DNA of 49,244 nt from Gemmatimonas sp. (lineage in GTDB: Bacteria > Gemmatimonadota > Gemmatimonadetes > Gemmatimonadales > Gemmatimonadaceae). The position numbers were made by a program, and so were the translations under genes. Below, piece by piece: positions 33,294-40,811 of the stretch (positions are counted from its first letter, which is position 1; each line of letters begins with the position of its first letter). The DNA is taken from NCBI GenBank assembly GCA_025361705.1, contig JANYJW010000066.1, positions 1-49,244 on the forward strand, in the 5' to 3' direction. Below the pieces are notes generated by a model that saw only the letters and a list, made by a program, of their open reading frames with translations, was not told the origin of the DNA and did not search any database.

Positions 33294-34508
33294 ATGCGGT
33301 CACTTTGCCTCATCGTACTGCTGGCACTCGCGCTGCCCACCGGCGCCGCGTCGGCGCAGGGGCCGGGGCGCATGGGTCGAGTGCGCGGCATCGTCATCGA
33401 CTCGCTGCTGGGCGCTCCGCTTCCCGGCGCCACGGTGCACATCACGCCGCCCGGTCTCGTCACGCAGACCGACAGTACTGGGCGATTCGCCATCGACAGC
33501 GTCCCGCCGGGTGAGTGGACCGTCGCCTTCACTCATGCCGCCCTCGACTCACTGGGCCTCGGCGACATCGGGATGCGTGTGCGCGTCTTCGCGGGCGCCT
33601 CGGCGTCGGTCGTGCTTGCCACTCGTTCGTTTGATGCGTTTCGCCAGCGCTTCTGCGCCGACACGCCCGACAGTGCATCGCACACGGTGGCGTTTGGCGG
33701 CGTGCAGTCCACGGATGGATCGCGCGTGCGGGTGGCGGTCGCAGTCAGCTGGATTTCCAATGGCATTGAGGCGGGGACGCCGCGCACCGGATCGGTGCGC
33801 ACCATGCCGGCGGGTGACGGACAAATGTGGGTGGCGTGCGGAATTCCGTGGGGTGCGTGGCTGCACGCGTCGGTTCGTGATTCCACGCGCGCCGCGTCGG
33901 CCTTTCTCGCCCTGGGGCCACGCGGCATCTCCGTGCACACCCTCGTCTTCTCGAGTGGCGTGACGACCGTCGCCGGCCGCGTGGTCGACGCCGCGGGCAC
34001 TCCAGTGCATGGGGCGCGCCTGTCGGTGGTCGACACTGATGTGTCTGCAGTGACCGACATCTCCGGTCGCTTTGTGCTCGCCAATGCGCCAGCCGGCACC
34101 GTGACCCTCGACGTGCGAGCGGCGGGCCATCATGCCTGGTTGGGGGCGGTCGAGGGTGGGGCGACGCCCGTGATGGTGCGCCTGGCGTCACTCGACGTCA
34201 CGCGCACCGAGCCGCCGCAGGGAAGCGACTACCTGCGCCTGCTGGAACGGCGTCATCGCGATGGACTGGTACTGCTCGATGGGCAGGGCCTCGCCGCCGA
34301 CACCATGCCCCTCGCCGCGCACATTCCGGACGGAACGTGCCGGTGGTGGCTCGACGGCATGCCAGTAGATCGCACCTTCTTTCTGGCGCAACCACGCTGG
34401 TCGTGGCGTGCGGTCGAGACGTATGCGCGCGGCAGCGACGCCCCGCCAGAATACCGGGCTGCCGCGTGCGGCGTGGCGCTGCTGTGGACCGCTGCCGCTG
34501 ACTGGTAG
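33294..34508 (+). CDS. Secreted protein with two carboxypeptidase-regulatory-like domains
   Basis: 404 residues from ATG 33294, with signal peptide MRSLCLIVLLALALPTGAASAQ. Residues ~28-105 form a first CarboxypepD_reg-type beta-sandwich (VRGIVIDSLLGAPLPGATVHI, then GRFAIDSVPPGEW), and residues ~225-300 a second (VAGRVVDAAGTPVHGARLSV, GRFVLANAPAGTV). The final ~100 residues (LERRHRDGLVLLDGQGL to the end) resemble the plug-like tail seen after such domains in TonB-associated secreted proteins, but no barrel follows. Function unknown; an envelope role is likely. Confidence 0.82.
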   Translation: MRSLCLIVLLALALPTGAASAQGPGRMGRVRGIVIDSLLGAPLPGATVHITPPGLVTQTDSTGRFAIDSVPPGEWTVAFTHAALDSLGLGDIGMRVRVFAGASASVVLATRSFDAFRQRFCADTPDSASHTVAFGGVQSTDGSRVRVAVAVSWISNGIEAGTPRTGSVRTMPAGDGQMWVACGIPWGAWLHASVRDSTRAASAFLALGPRGISVHTLVFSSGVTTVAGRVVDAAGTPVHGARLSVVDTDVSAVTDISGRFVLANAPAGTVTLDVRAAGHHAWLGAVEGGATPVMVRLASLDVTRTEPPQGSDYLRLLERRHRDGLVLLDGQGLAADTMPLAAHIPDGTCRWWLDGMPVDRTFFLAQPRWSWRAVETYARGSDAPPEYRAAACGVALLWTAAADW

Positions 34509-34593
34509 TACCGACGCTGCCGCGCCCAGCCAGTTGCCGGAACGCATCCCTCGGTCGCATGGTATGGGAGCGTCCATCCTCTGGAGTCTCACT

Positions 34594-35166
34594 GTGACTC
34601 GTGCCACCCCGCTCGTGTGCCTCTTCGCCATGCTCGCCACCGCCGGATGCGCCAGTTCGGGCGCGTCCAGCGGCGCCGCGGCGCCGGCGACCATCACGCC
34701 CGTCACGCAGCGCATCGTGACTTCTTCGTCCAGCCTCAACATCAACACCGTCAGCGTGAACGTGGGGTCGACACAGTTGATTGTCGCATCGATGGACGCG
34801 GCCTGGACGGCGCTCAACGTCGCGTACAACGAGTTCGGCATTCCCGTCACCACGCTGGTCGATGCGACGCACCTCATTGGCAATGATGCCTTCAAGGTGC
34901 GGCGGCGCGTCGGCAAGATCCCGATGCAAGCCATCCTCGACTGCGGCAATGCCATGGGCATTCCCAACGCCGAGACGTACGACATCATGATGAGCATCTC
35001 GAGCACCTTGGTGCCCAACCCCAAGGGCGGCATCAATCTCAACACGCGCATCGATGCCTCGGGCAAGTCACCCAATTTCTCGCGCGACGCCAGCGTGGGA
35101 TGTTCGTCGCAGGGTGAACTGGAGAAGGCCATCGCCGAAGCCGTGCGCAAGAAGACCGGCAGCTGA
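34594..35166 (+). CDS. Lipoprotein, 190 aa, function unknown
   Basis: GTG 34594 is preferred over ATG 34564 because GGAG lies 7 nt upstream (34583-34586) and the signal peptide then starts properly (TRATPLVCLFAMLATAGCAS). The lipobox LATAGC gives a lipidated Cys. The mature part has a Ser/Ala-rich linker and a compact domain (VSVNVGSTQLIVASMDAAWT, VTTLVDATHLIGNDAFKVRR), ending with a Cys-containing helix. I do not recognise a family. The gene starts 85 nt after the upstream stop. Confidence 0.75.
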   Translation: MTRATPLVCLFAMLATAGCASSGASSGAAAPATITPVTQRIVTSSSSLNINTVSVNVGSTQLIVASMDAAWTALNVAYNEFGIPVTTLVDATHLIGNDAFKVRRRVGKIPMQAILDCGNAMGIPNAETYDIMMSISSTLVPNPKGGINLNTRIDASGKSPNFSRDASVGCSSQGELEKAIAEAVRKKTGS

Positions 35167-35180
35167 TCAAGGAGCTTGCC

Positions 35181-35621
35181 ATGTCGGACGACGCCATAAT
35201 CTCGTTTTCGCTGACGCTGAATACCGGCTACGCCTTCACCGTCGATTTCGGCGACGCCGGCATCCCGCCGATGACCATCGATGAGACGCCGCCATTAGGC
35301 AATAATGAAGGGCCCAATCCGTCGCGCATGCTCGCCGCGGCAATTGCGGGGTGCCTCGGCGCCAGCCTGCTGTTTTGCCTGCGCAAGGCGCGGGTGGACG
35401 TGCCCGCCATGCGCACCGACGTGCAGGTGACCAACGGGCGCAACGAGAAGGGGCGCCTGCGCGTGCACAAGGTGTCCGTGCGTCTCGCCCCTTCGGTCCC
35501 GGTGGAGCAACAGGAGCGGATGGCGCGCTGTCTGGAGCTCTTCGAGGACTTCTGTGTGGTGTCGGCCGCCGTGCGCGACGGCATCGAGATCGACGTGACG
35601 GTCGACACCCAGCCGGCGTAG
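35181..35621 (+). CDS. OsmC family protein
   Basis: 146 residues with GGAG 8 nt before the ATG. The OsmC/Ohr fold keeps its two redox cysteines: one in AAIAGCLGASLLFCLRKA (central helix) and one in ELFEDFCVVSAAVRDG near residue 125. The loop ETPPLGNNEGPNPSRMLAAA is the usual active-site region. Members reduce organic hydroperoxides using lipoyl or thiol donors; this branch (YhfA-like) is less well characterised. The stop codon lies in the first unit of a 12-bp tandem repeat. Confidence 0.88.
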   Translation: MSDDAIISFSLTLNTGYAFTVDFGDAGIPPMTIDETPPLGNNEGPNPSRMLAAAIAGCLGASLLFCLRKARVDVPAMRTDVQVTNGRNEKGRLRVHKVSVRLAPSVPVEQQERMARCLELFEDFCVVSAAVRDGIEIDVTVDTQPA

Positions 35622-35665
35622 CGCCGGGTGTAGCGCCGGGAGTAGCGCCGGGTGTAGCGCCCTAG
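35618..35665. repeat. 12-bp tandem repeat, four units, across both convergent stop codons
   Basis: Units at 35618-35629, 35630-35641, 35642-35653 and 35654-35665 (GTAGCGCCGGGT and close variants; the last is GTAGCGCCCTAG). The TAG in the first unit is the OsmC stop, and because 12 is a multiple of three the next three units give in-frame backup stops. The minus-strand gene ends at 35662 inside the last unit. Confidence 0.92.
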
Positions 35666-36108
35666 CCGGTCAGCGGGAGACGGCGCGCCGTCTCGGTGGC
35701 ACGTCGCGGCTTTGGTCCGGAGCCGTCAAGCGTGCGCCACAGGTTGTAGATGAACAGGAACGCCCCGGCAGCGGCCAGCACGGCACCGGCTTCGACGACG
35801 ACGCGATACGACGGTCGCCACGGCAGGAAGATGAAACCGATGGTGAGCAGCACGAGCCCGGCGTTGGAGGCCCACCAGTGCACTTCGGCCATGCGGCGGC
35901 TGTGCAACGGATGGCCCGTGAACCGCGGAATCACGTGATACGCCACGCCGTAGATGAGCATCGACACCCATCCCAGCAAATTCAGGTGCACGTGCGCCGG
36001 GCGGTAGATGATGGCGGACGGCGAGTAGCCGAGCCAGACACCCATGGCGATGCCGAGTGCCAGCGAGACCAGGGCGCTCTTGATGAAGTAGCGGACGAAC
36101 CAATCCAT
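35662..36108 (-). CDS. Short heme-copper-oxidase subunit I-like membrane protein
   Basis: 148 residues with four predicted membrane helices. It looks like a fragment of the cytochrome oxidase / NO reductase subunit I family: AHVHLNLLGWVSMLIYGVAYHVIPRFTG carries helix II-like His residues and the Tyr-His-x-x-Pro pattern. It lacks the other helices and the full set of heme and copper ligands. Similar stand-alone proteins occur next to ScdA/RIC-type genes, as here (36138-36335), which suggests a role in NO or redox stress, possibly as a heme-binding sensor or carrier. It is complete rather than truncated, with a normal start and a Pro/Arg-rich C-terminus. Confidence 0.72.
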   Translation of the reverse strand: MDWFVRYFIKSALVSLALGIAMGVWLGYSPSAIIYRPAHVHLNLLGWVSMLIYGVAYHVIPRFTGHPLHSRRMAEVHWWASNAGLVLLTIGFIFLPWRPSYRVVVEAGAVLAAAGAFLFIYNLWRTLDGSGPKPRRATETARRLPLTG

Positions 36109-36137
36109 ACGCGACGAATGCCGGTGGAAGGGAGGCG

Positions 36138-36335
36138 CTATACTGCGCGGAGTTCCCGCAGCACGGCGGCAAGGTCGTGGCCGTGCTTTTCGCAGACCAG
36201 CGCCAGCGGCTTGGCGCCCCCGCAGCAGCTGTCGAGTCCGAGCCGGTTGAAGATCTCGACGGCACGCGGCGTCGCCAGCATGATGTCATTGAGGGTCATG
36301 GTTTCGCTGATCGTCACTTCGGTGCTGCTCGACAT
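36138..36335 (-). CDS. DUF542 (ScdA/RIC N-terminal-like) small protein
   Basis: 65 residues with AGGAG 6 nt upstream of the ATG. The sequence MTLNDIMLATPRAVEIFNRLGLDSCCGGAKPLALVCEKHG is the ScdA_N (DUF542) domain, with its Cys-Cys-Gly-Gly motif, found at the N-terminus of RIC/YtfE iron-sulfur repair proteins. Here it stands alone without the hemerythrin part. It is 29 nt upstream of the heme-copper-oxidase-like gene and probably co-transcribed with it. Inferred role: iron, NO or redox-stress handling. Confidence 0.85.
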   Translation of the reverse strand: MSSSTEVTISETMTLNDIMLATPRAVEIFNRLGLDSCCGGAKPLALVCEKHGHDLAAVLRELRAV

Positions 36336-36410
36336 GGGTGCTCCTGACGGGTGCCGTCACGCAGGGGGTCATTCAAAGTAGCAACAAACATACCGCTTAT
36401 CTGCCGGGGA

Positions 36411-36434
36411 AGCCCCCACCAACGGCCGGGGGCT
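36411..36434. repeat. Inverted repeat between divergent genes
   Basis: Perfect 7-bp arms AGCCCCC (36411-36417) and GGGGGCT (36428-36434) with a 10-nt loop and no following T-run. It lies between the divergent DUF542 and 58-aa genes. It could be an operator or an RNA hairpin; nothing decides between them. Confidence 0.4.
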
Positions 36435-36446
36435 CTGCGTGCGGTG

Positions 36447-36476
36447 TTCAGCATTTTGCCTGATGGCTGTTAGATT
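36447..36476 (+). promoter_or_regulatory. Possible promoter of the 58-aa gene
   Basis: TTCAGC (36447-36452), an 18-nt spacer and TAGATT (36471-36476), ending 30 nt before the ATG. The same TAGATT hexamer, preceded by GT, occurs 44 nt before the ATG of the 99-aa gene at 3232. The -35 match is weak. Confidence 0.3.
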
Positions 36477-36505
36477 GCAGGCACGACCTTCAGCCTTCGG
36501 GTGCC

Positions 36506-36682
36506 ATGGCTAATCCGCGCGATGTGGAAGTGCAGAAGCTGCTCAAGAAGCTCGCCAAGGCGGGCCCAGTGAAGCCGCCCGGCGAGTTCGGCAAGACGTA
36601 CGACAAGACGGCGCCCAAGCGCGCCGAAGAAGACCACGACAACCAGGCCTTCTTCAAGGAAATGAAGCGGCGCGAGTTCTAG
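36506..36682 (+). CDS. Small basic protein, 58 aa
   Basis: ATG 36506 to TAG 36682. The sequence starts MANPRDVEVQKLLKKLAKAG and ends FFKEMKRREF; it is charged, Lys-rich and probably helical at the N-terminus. Third codon positions are GC-rich throughout and a plausible promoter lies upstream, which supports a real gene. No family recognised. It is convergent with the acyl-CoA ligase gene ending at 36719. Confidence 0.7.
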   Translation: MANPRDVEVQKLLKKLAKAGPVKPPGEFGKTYDKTAPKRAEEDHDNQAFFKEMKRREF

Positions 36683-36718
36683 TCGCGCCGCGCCGTCGTT
36701 TCGTGGCGGACGCCGGCT

Positions 36719-38419
36719 TTACGCGGCCGGCGCATCGTCGAGCGTGAGCATGCGGCGCAGCACCTTGCCGACCAGCGATTTGGGCAATTCGGCGCGAAAG
36801 ACCACCTTGCCCGGAACCTTAAAGAAGGCGAGATGCTGCTTGCAGTACTCCCGCAACTCTTCTGCGGTGGCCGACGCCCCCGGGCGCAGCACCACGAACG
36901 CGACGGCAATCTCGCCCTTGTAGGCATCGGGGAAGCCGCGCACACCCACTTCGGCCACTGCCGGGTGGGCCTGGATCACTTCTTCGATGTCGCGCGGCCA
37001 CACCTGAAGACCGCCGGGCTTGATGAGGTCCTTCTTGCGGTCCACGATGAAGACGTAGCCTTCGTCGTCCATGTAGCCGAGGTCGGCGCTGTAGATCCAC
37101 TGCCTCCCGTCGGGGCCCGTGCGCAGCATCTGCGCCGTCTCCTCTGGGTTGTTCCAGTAGCCGCGCATGATCTGGCGCCCGTGGATGAGGATCTCGCCCA
37201 CTTCGCCGGCCGGCAGAACCTTCAGCGGGTCCTCGGCGTCGACGATCATCACGTCCACGTCCGGAAACGGCATGCCCACCGAGCCAAGCTTCTGCACGCC
37301 ACGGATGGGGTTGATGGTGGCGGCGAGCAGCGTCTCGGTGAGGGCGTACCCCTCGACGATGCTGGTACCCGTGGCCGCTTCAAAGCGCTTCTTCGTTTCG
37401 GCAAGCAGGGGCGCAGCGCCCGACACGCACGCGCGCAGGCTGCCGAAGTCCGCCTTGCCGCTCTTCACGTCCGGGTGGTTCAGCAGGGCGTTGTAGAGCG
37501 TGGGCACGGCGCAGAAGATGGTCGGTTTGACGCGCGTGAACGTCTTGACGGTGTCGTCCAGATCGCGCGGGTTGGGCACCAGGGCGATGGGATTGTGTCC
37601 AATGAAGCAGACCGACTGCACGCCGCAGGCGCCGTACGAATGAAACATGGGCAGCGGCAGCATGTACACGTCGACCCACGGGCGGAACTCGTTGGCAAAC
37701 CAGGCGCGCACCTGAAGCCCGGTGGACACGAGGCCGTTGTGGTGCACCCGCACGCCCTTGGGAGTGCCGGTGGTGCCGCCGCTCAGCAGGATCATGCAGT
37801 CGTCGTCGGGACCTGGCCGGAACGCCGGGCGCGCGGTGCCCCGATGTGTCACCAGCAGGTCCTGCAGCCAGAGATCGCCGGGCTGCAGGGCGATGCGATG
37901 GCCGTGGCGCTTCTCCATGAACAGCGTGAACAGCACACGCATGAGCGGTGGAAAATATTCCTTGATGTTCGTCGCGATCACGCGCGGATTGCCAACGCGC
38001 GCCTGCACATTCTTCACGCGCTCGTAGAACGGCGTGAGCGTCACCACCACCTTGGGCGCCGTATCAGCGAGCGGCCCGACCAGCTCTTCTTCCGTGTAGA
38101 TGGGATTCAGCGGCACCAGGATGGCGCCGATTTTCCACGCACCGAGTTCGGCAATGAAGAACTGGGGCGAGTTGGGCAGCATCACCGCGACGCGGTCACC
38201 CATGCCGACGCCCAGCCCGAGCAGGACGTTGGCAAAGGCCGTGCTTAATGCGTCGAGCTCGCCCAGCGACATCGCACGCCCTTTGAACAGCAGGGCCGCG
38301 TTGCCCGGGCGCTCACGCACGCCGTCATCGATGTAGTCGAGCAGGGTGCGCGCCGGATACTCCCCGAGCGTTGTGGGAACGCCGGGATCGTAGTGCGCGA
38401 GCCAGGGACGATTGACCAT
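36719..38419 (-). CDS. Long-chain acyl-CoA ligase (AMP-binding family)
   Basis: 566 residues. ANL-superfamily motifs in order: LLSGGTTGTPKGVRVHH (phosphate loop, near residue 213), GYALTET (adenine region, near 355), IYSADLGYMDDEGYVFIVDRKKDLI (ATP/hinge, near 440-465) and PKSLVGKVLRR with the catalytic Lys near the C-terminus. The overall pattern is FadD-like: activation of a fatty acid to acyl-CoA via an acyl-adenylate. It stands alone here; the chain length preferred cannot be told. Confidence 0.92.
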   Translation of the reverse strand: MVNRPWLAHYDPGVPTTLGEYPARTLLDYIDDGVRERPGNAALLFKGRAMSLGELDALSTAFANVLLGLGVGMGDRVAVMLPNSPQFFIAELGAWKIGAILVPLNPIYTEEELVGPLADTAPKVVVTLTPFYERVKNVQARVGNPRVIATNIKEYFPPLMRVLFTLFMEKRHGHRIALQPGDLWLQDLLVTHRGTARPAFRPGPDDDCMILLSGGTTGTPKGVRVHHNGLVSTGLQVRAWFANEFRPWVDVYMLPLPMFHSYGACGVQSVCFIGHNPIALVPNPRDLDDTVKTFTRVKPTIFCAVPTLYNALLNHPDVKSGKADFGSLRACVSGAAPLLAETKKRFEAATGTSIVEGYALTETLLAATINPIRGVQKLGSVGMPFPDVDVMIVDAEDPLKVLPAGEVGEILIHGRQIMRGYWNNPEETAQMLRTGPDGRQWIYSADLGYMDDEGYVFIVDRKKDLIKPGGLQVWPRDIEEVIQAHPAVAEVGVRGFPDAYKGEIAVAFVVLRPGASATAEELREYCKQHLAFFKVPGKVVFRAELPKSLVGKVLRRMLTLDDAPAA

Positions 38420-38484
38420 GGGGCGGGCAGGGTACGGGTGAGGGACTCGGCAATATGGCGAGTCACCACGGCCGCGTCAGGGGG

Positions 38485-38533
38485 CTGGTGGATCGGGCTG
38501 GTGGATCGGGTGGTGGACCGGGTGGTGGACCGG
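38485..38533. repeat. GGTGGA-type tandem repeat, four units
   Basis: Two 13-bp units CTGGTGGATCGGG (38485-38497, 38498-38510) followed by 12- and 11-bp units TGGTGGACCGG(G) (38511-38522, 38523-38533). The repeat lies in the 220-nt divergent gap between the acyl-CoA ligase and the M20 peptidase, which otherwise shows no gene. Confidence 0.85.
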
Positions 38534-38639
38534 CTTGTGAGGCCGGCATTGCGCCGCCAGCCACTGATCCAGCGGCCAGCACGTCGCTAGCGTACACCAG
38601 CGGAACCCTGCGGCCGTTTTTCTTCATCCCAGTTGCCTT

Positions 38640-39887
38640 ATGCGCCATCTCGCACTCGTCCTCGTCGCGCTGCCGTTCACCCTCGCCGCCCAGCAGAGCT
38701 CCTCGGCGAACGCCGATGCGCCGTCCCTCGCACGCGCCCTCGAGTCACTCCAGGCCACCAACGCGTGGACGCTCGACCGACAGGTGGCGCTGTGCGAAGT
38801 GGCCGCACCGCCATTCAAGGAAGCCGCACGCGCCGAGATGTTCCGTCGCGAGATGGTGGCCATCGGGTACCCGGCCGCGCGCATCGACGAGGCGGGCAAC
38901 GTGGTGGCCGAAGCCACGGGCACCGCAGGCGGCCCGACGGTGCTGCTCGCCGGACACCTCGACACGGTCTTTCCTGAGGGAACCACCGTCAAGGTGACGC
39001 GCGACGGCGACCGGCTGCAGGGCCCAGGCATCGGCGACAACTGCCGCGGCTTGGCCGTGGTGCTCGCCACGGCGCGCGCGGTGAAGCAGGCGGGGCTGCG
39101 CTTTGCCGGCCGCGTGATCTTTGCGGCCAACGTCGGCGAAGAAGGCGCTGGCAACCTGCGCGGCACGCGGTACCTGATCAGCACGGCCTACAAGGGGAAG
39201 ATCGATTACTTCATCTCCGTCGATGGCGCGGGTGGCGACATCACCAATCGCGCGGTGGGAAGCAACCGGTACAACGTCCACTTCGAAGGCCCGGGCGGAC
39301 ACAGCTACGGCGCCTTCGGCATGCCCAATCCCATCCACGCGATGGGACGTGCCATCGCGGCCATTGGCGACATTCCGGTGCCCAAGTCACCGAAGACCAC
39401 GTTCGCCGTCGGTATCGTCTCGGGTGGCACGTCGGTGAACTCCATCGCCATGAGCGCGGTGATGGACGTCGACATGCGCAGCGAGTCGGCCGAGGAGTTG
39501 GCGAAGGTCGACGTGCAGGTGCGCCAGGCGATCGCCAACGCGGTGACTGCGGAGTTGGCCCGCTGGCCGGGCTCCACCAAGGGGCTCACCGCGCGCATTG
39601 ACACCATCGGCATCCGCCCCACCGGCTCGCAGTCCGATGCGGCGCCCATCGTGCGCGCCGCGCTGGCTACGGCCCATCAACTCGGCCTCAAGCCGGCGCT
39701 CGGCGCCTCGAGCACCGACGCCAACTATCCCATCTCGCTGGGCATCCCCGCCATCACCATCGACGGCGGCGGCGATGGCAACGGGGCGCACTCGAAGAGC
39801 GAGTGGTATCAGGATGGTCCGGCGGGGTTTCTCGGACCACAGTGGGCGCTGCGGCTTGTCGCGTCGCTCGCGGGCGTGGCTCCCTAG
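38640..39887 (+). CDS. Secreted M20-family metallopeptidase
   Basis: 415 residues with signal peptide MRHLALVLVALPFTLAAQQ. Metal ligands appear as LLAGHLDTVFPEG (His and Asp), GPGIGDNCRGLAVVLA (bridging Asp), ANVGEEGAGNLRG (catalytic Glu pair), FISVDGAGG (Asp) and GDGNGAHSKSEW (His near the C-terminus), a full M20 dizinc site. The lid domain EGPGGHSYGAFGMPNPIHAM carries the dimer-interface His. Predicted periplasmic or secreted aminopeptidase/dipeptidase of the PepT/ArgE-like group. The next gene starts 1 nt after its stop. Confidence 0.9.
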   Translation: MRHLALVLVALPFTLAAQQSSSANADAPSLARALESLQATNAWTLDRQVALCEVAAPPFKEAARAEMFRREMVAIGYPAARIDEAGNVVAEATGTAGGPTVLLAGHLDTVFPEGTTVKVTRDGDRLQGPGIGDNCRGLAVVLATARAVKQAGLRFAGRVIFAANVGEEGAGNLRGTRYLISTAYKGKIDYFISVDGAGGDITNRAVGSNRYNVHFEGPGGHSYGAFGMPNPIHAMGRAIAAIGDIPVPKSPKTTFAVGIVSGGTSVNSIAMSAVMDVDMRSESAEELAKVDVQVRQAIANAVTAELARWPGSTKGLTARIDTIGIRPTGSQSDAAPIVRAALATAHQLGLKPALGASSTDANYPISLGIPAITIDGGGDGNGAHSKSEWYQDGPAGFLGPQWALRLVASLAGVAP

Positions 39888-39888
39888 G

Positions 39889-40497
39889 GTGCGATGGCGT
39901 GCTGCCGCCGGCTTGCTGGTCATATCCCTCGCGGGCTGTGGCCAGGCGGCGCTCGAGGGGCAGTCGAACGCTTCAGCGGGCACCACGGTAAACGCGGCCG
40001 CGCGCGGCGCGCCGACCAGCATCACCTGCGTGGTCGCCAAGCTTGCTGATGGCGATTCGTTCACCTGCGCGGACGGCCGCAAGGTGCGACTGCTTCTCAT
40101 GGACGCGCCCGAGCTCCATCAGACACCGTGGGGCTTGATGGCCAAGCGGCAGCTCGAGGGGCTGGCAGGCCCCGGCACCACGCTGCGCCTCGAGCTCGAC
40201 CGGAATCCCACCGACCGTTACGGCCGCACGCTGGCGTACGCGTGGGTGGGCCCGGTGATGGTGAATGAGTGGATGGTGGCCAACGGGTGGGCCGTGGTGC
40301 TGGCGTACGAGAACGTGCGCTTTCTGAGCCAATTGCAGCGCGCCGAGCGCGCGGCGCAGGCGAGCAGGAAGGGCTTCTGGCAGGCGTGGGCGTTTCGGTG
40401 CCGGCCGGTGGATTATCGTGCGCACCGATGCGGCGATGCGCCGGCGAAGGGAAAAAGGAAATCCCGGCGCGCTCAGGAGGCGACCGGGAATTCCTGA
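39889..40497 (+). CDS. SNase-like (thermonuclease family) lipoprotein
   Basis: 202 residues from GTG 39889, chosen because it gives a lipoprotein signal (LLVISLAGCGQ) and sits directly after the previous stop. The OB-fold nuclease domain keeps the staphylococcal nuclease catalytic set: DGDSFT (Ca-binding Asp), VRLLLMDAPE (Arg35, Asp40 and Glu43 equivalents) and DRYGRTLAYAWV (Arg87 equivalent). KGFWQAW and a basic tail follow. Role inferred: calcium-dependent nuclease anchored to the envelope. Probably co-transcribed with the M20 gene. Confidence 0.88.
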   Translation: MRWRAAAGLLVISLAGCGQAALEGQSNASAGTTVNAAARGAPTSITCVVAKLADGDSFTCADGRKVRLLLMDAPELHQTPWGLMAKRQLEGLAGPGTTLRLELDRNPTDRYGRTLAYAWVGPVMVNEWMVANGWAVVLAYENVRFLSQLQRAERAAQASRKGFWQAWAFRCRPVDYRAHRCGDAPAKGKRKSRRAQEATGNS

Positions 40498-40811
40498 TCG
40501 GCCGGCGGGTAGTGTGGTGGAGGCCCGCTTCGGCGCGATCCGTATGACAAGTGGTGCAACCCGCTCGACCGCCGCTTCACGCGCTCCACCTTCGCGATTC
40601 CCGGCGGCCGCACGGGCTGCAATTGGATGATCGGGTGGACCTTGCAGAAACTGGAATTGGCGTGAGGCTGTACCTCAGGCAGGTTCCCCTGTGCTTCTGT
40701 CGGGATTCACTCCGCTCCCATTGGCCCCGGCCAGATCCGACTCCCGAGCGCGATTGGACGCGTCCAGGACGTCCCAGGATGTGGTCGAGCGCGAACTCGA
40801 CCCAGAAGTGA
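40498..40811. other. Intergenic stretch with an orphan coding fragment
   Basis: 314 nt without a convincing gene. On the plus strand 40513-40665 is an open segment without a start codon at its head (an in-frame TAG at 40510 precedes it), reading RRDPYDKWCNPLDRRFTRST and ending in TGA. Its protein-like composition suggests the 3' remnant of a decayed gene. The rest (40666-40811) shows nothing recognisable. Confidence 0.35.

Noticed and set aside
35351..35665. Plus-strand ORF ending in a repeated GVAP motif
   Set aside because: An out-of-frame shadow of the OsmC gene running through the 12-bp tandem repeat; no independent coding evidence.
36411..36434. Intrinsic terminator
   Set aside because: The stem is GC-rich but no T-run follows on either strand, and it lies between divergent starts where no terminator is expected.
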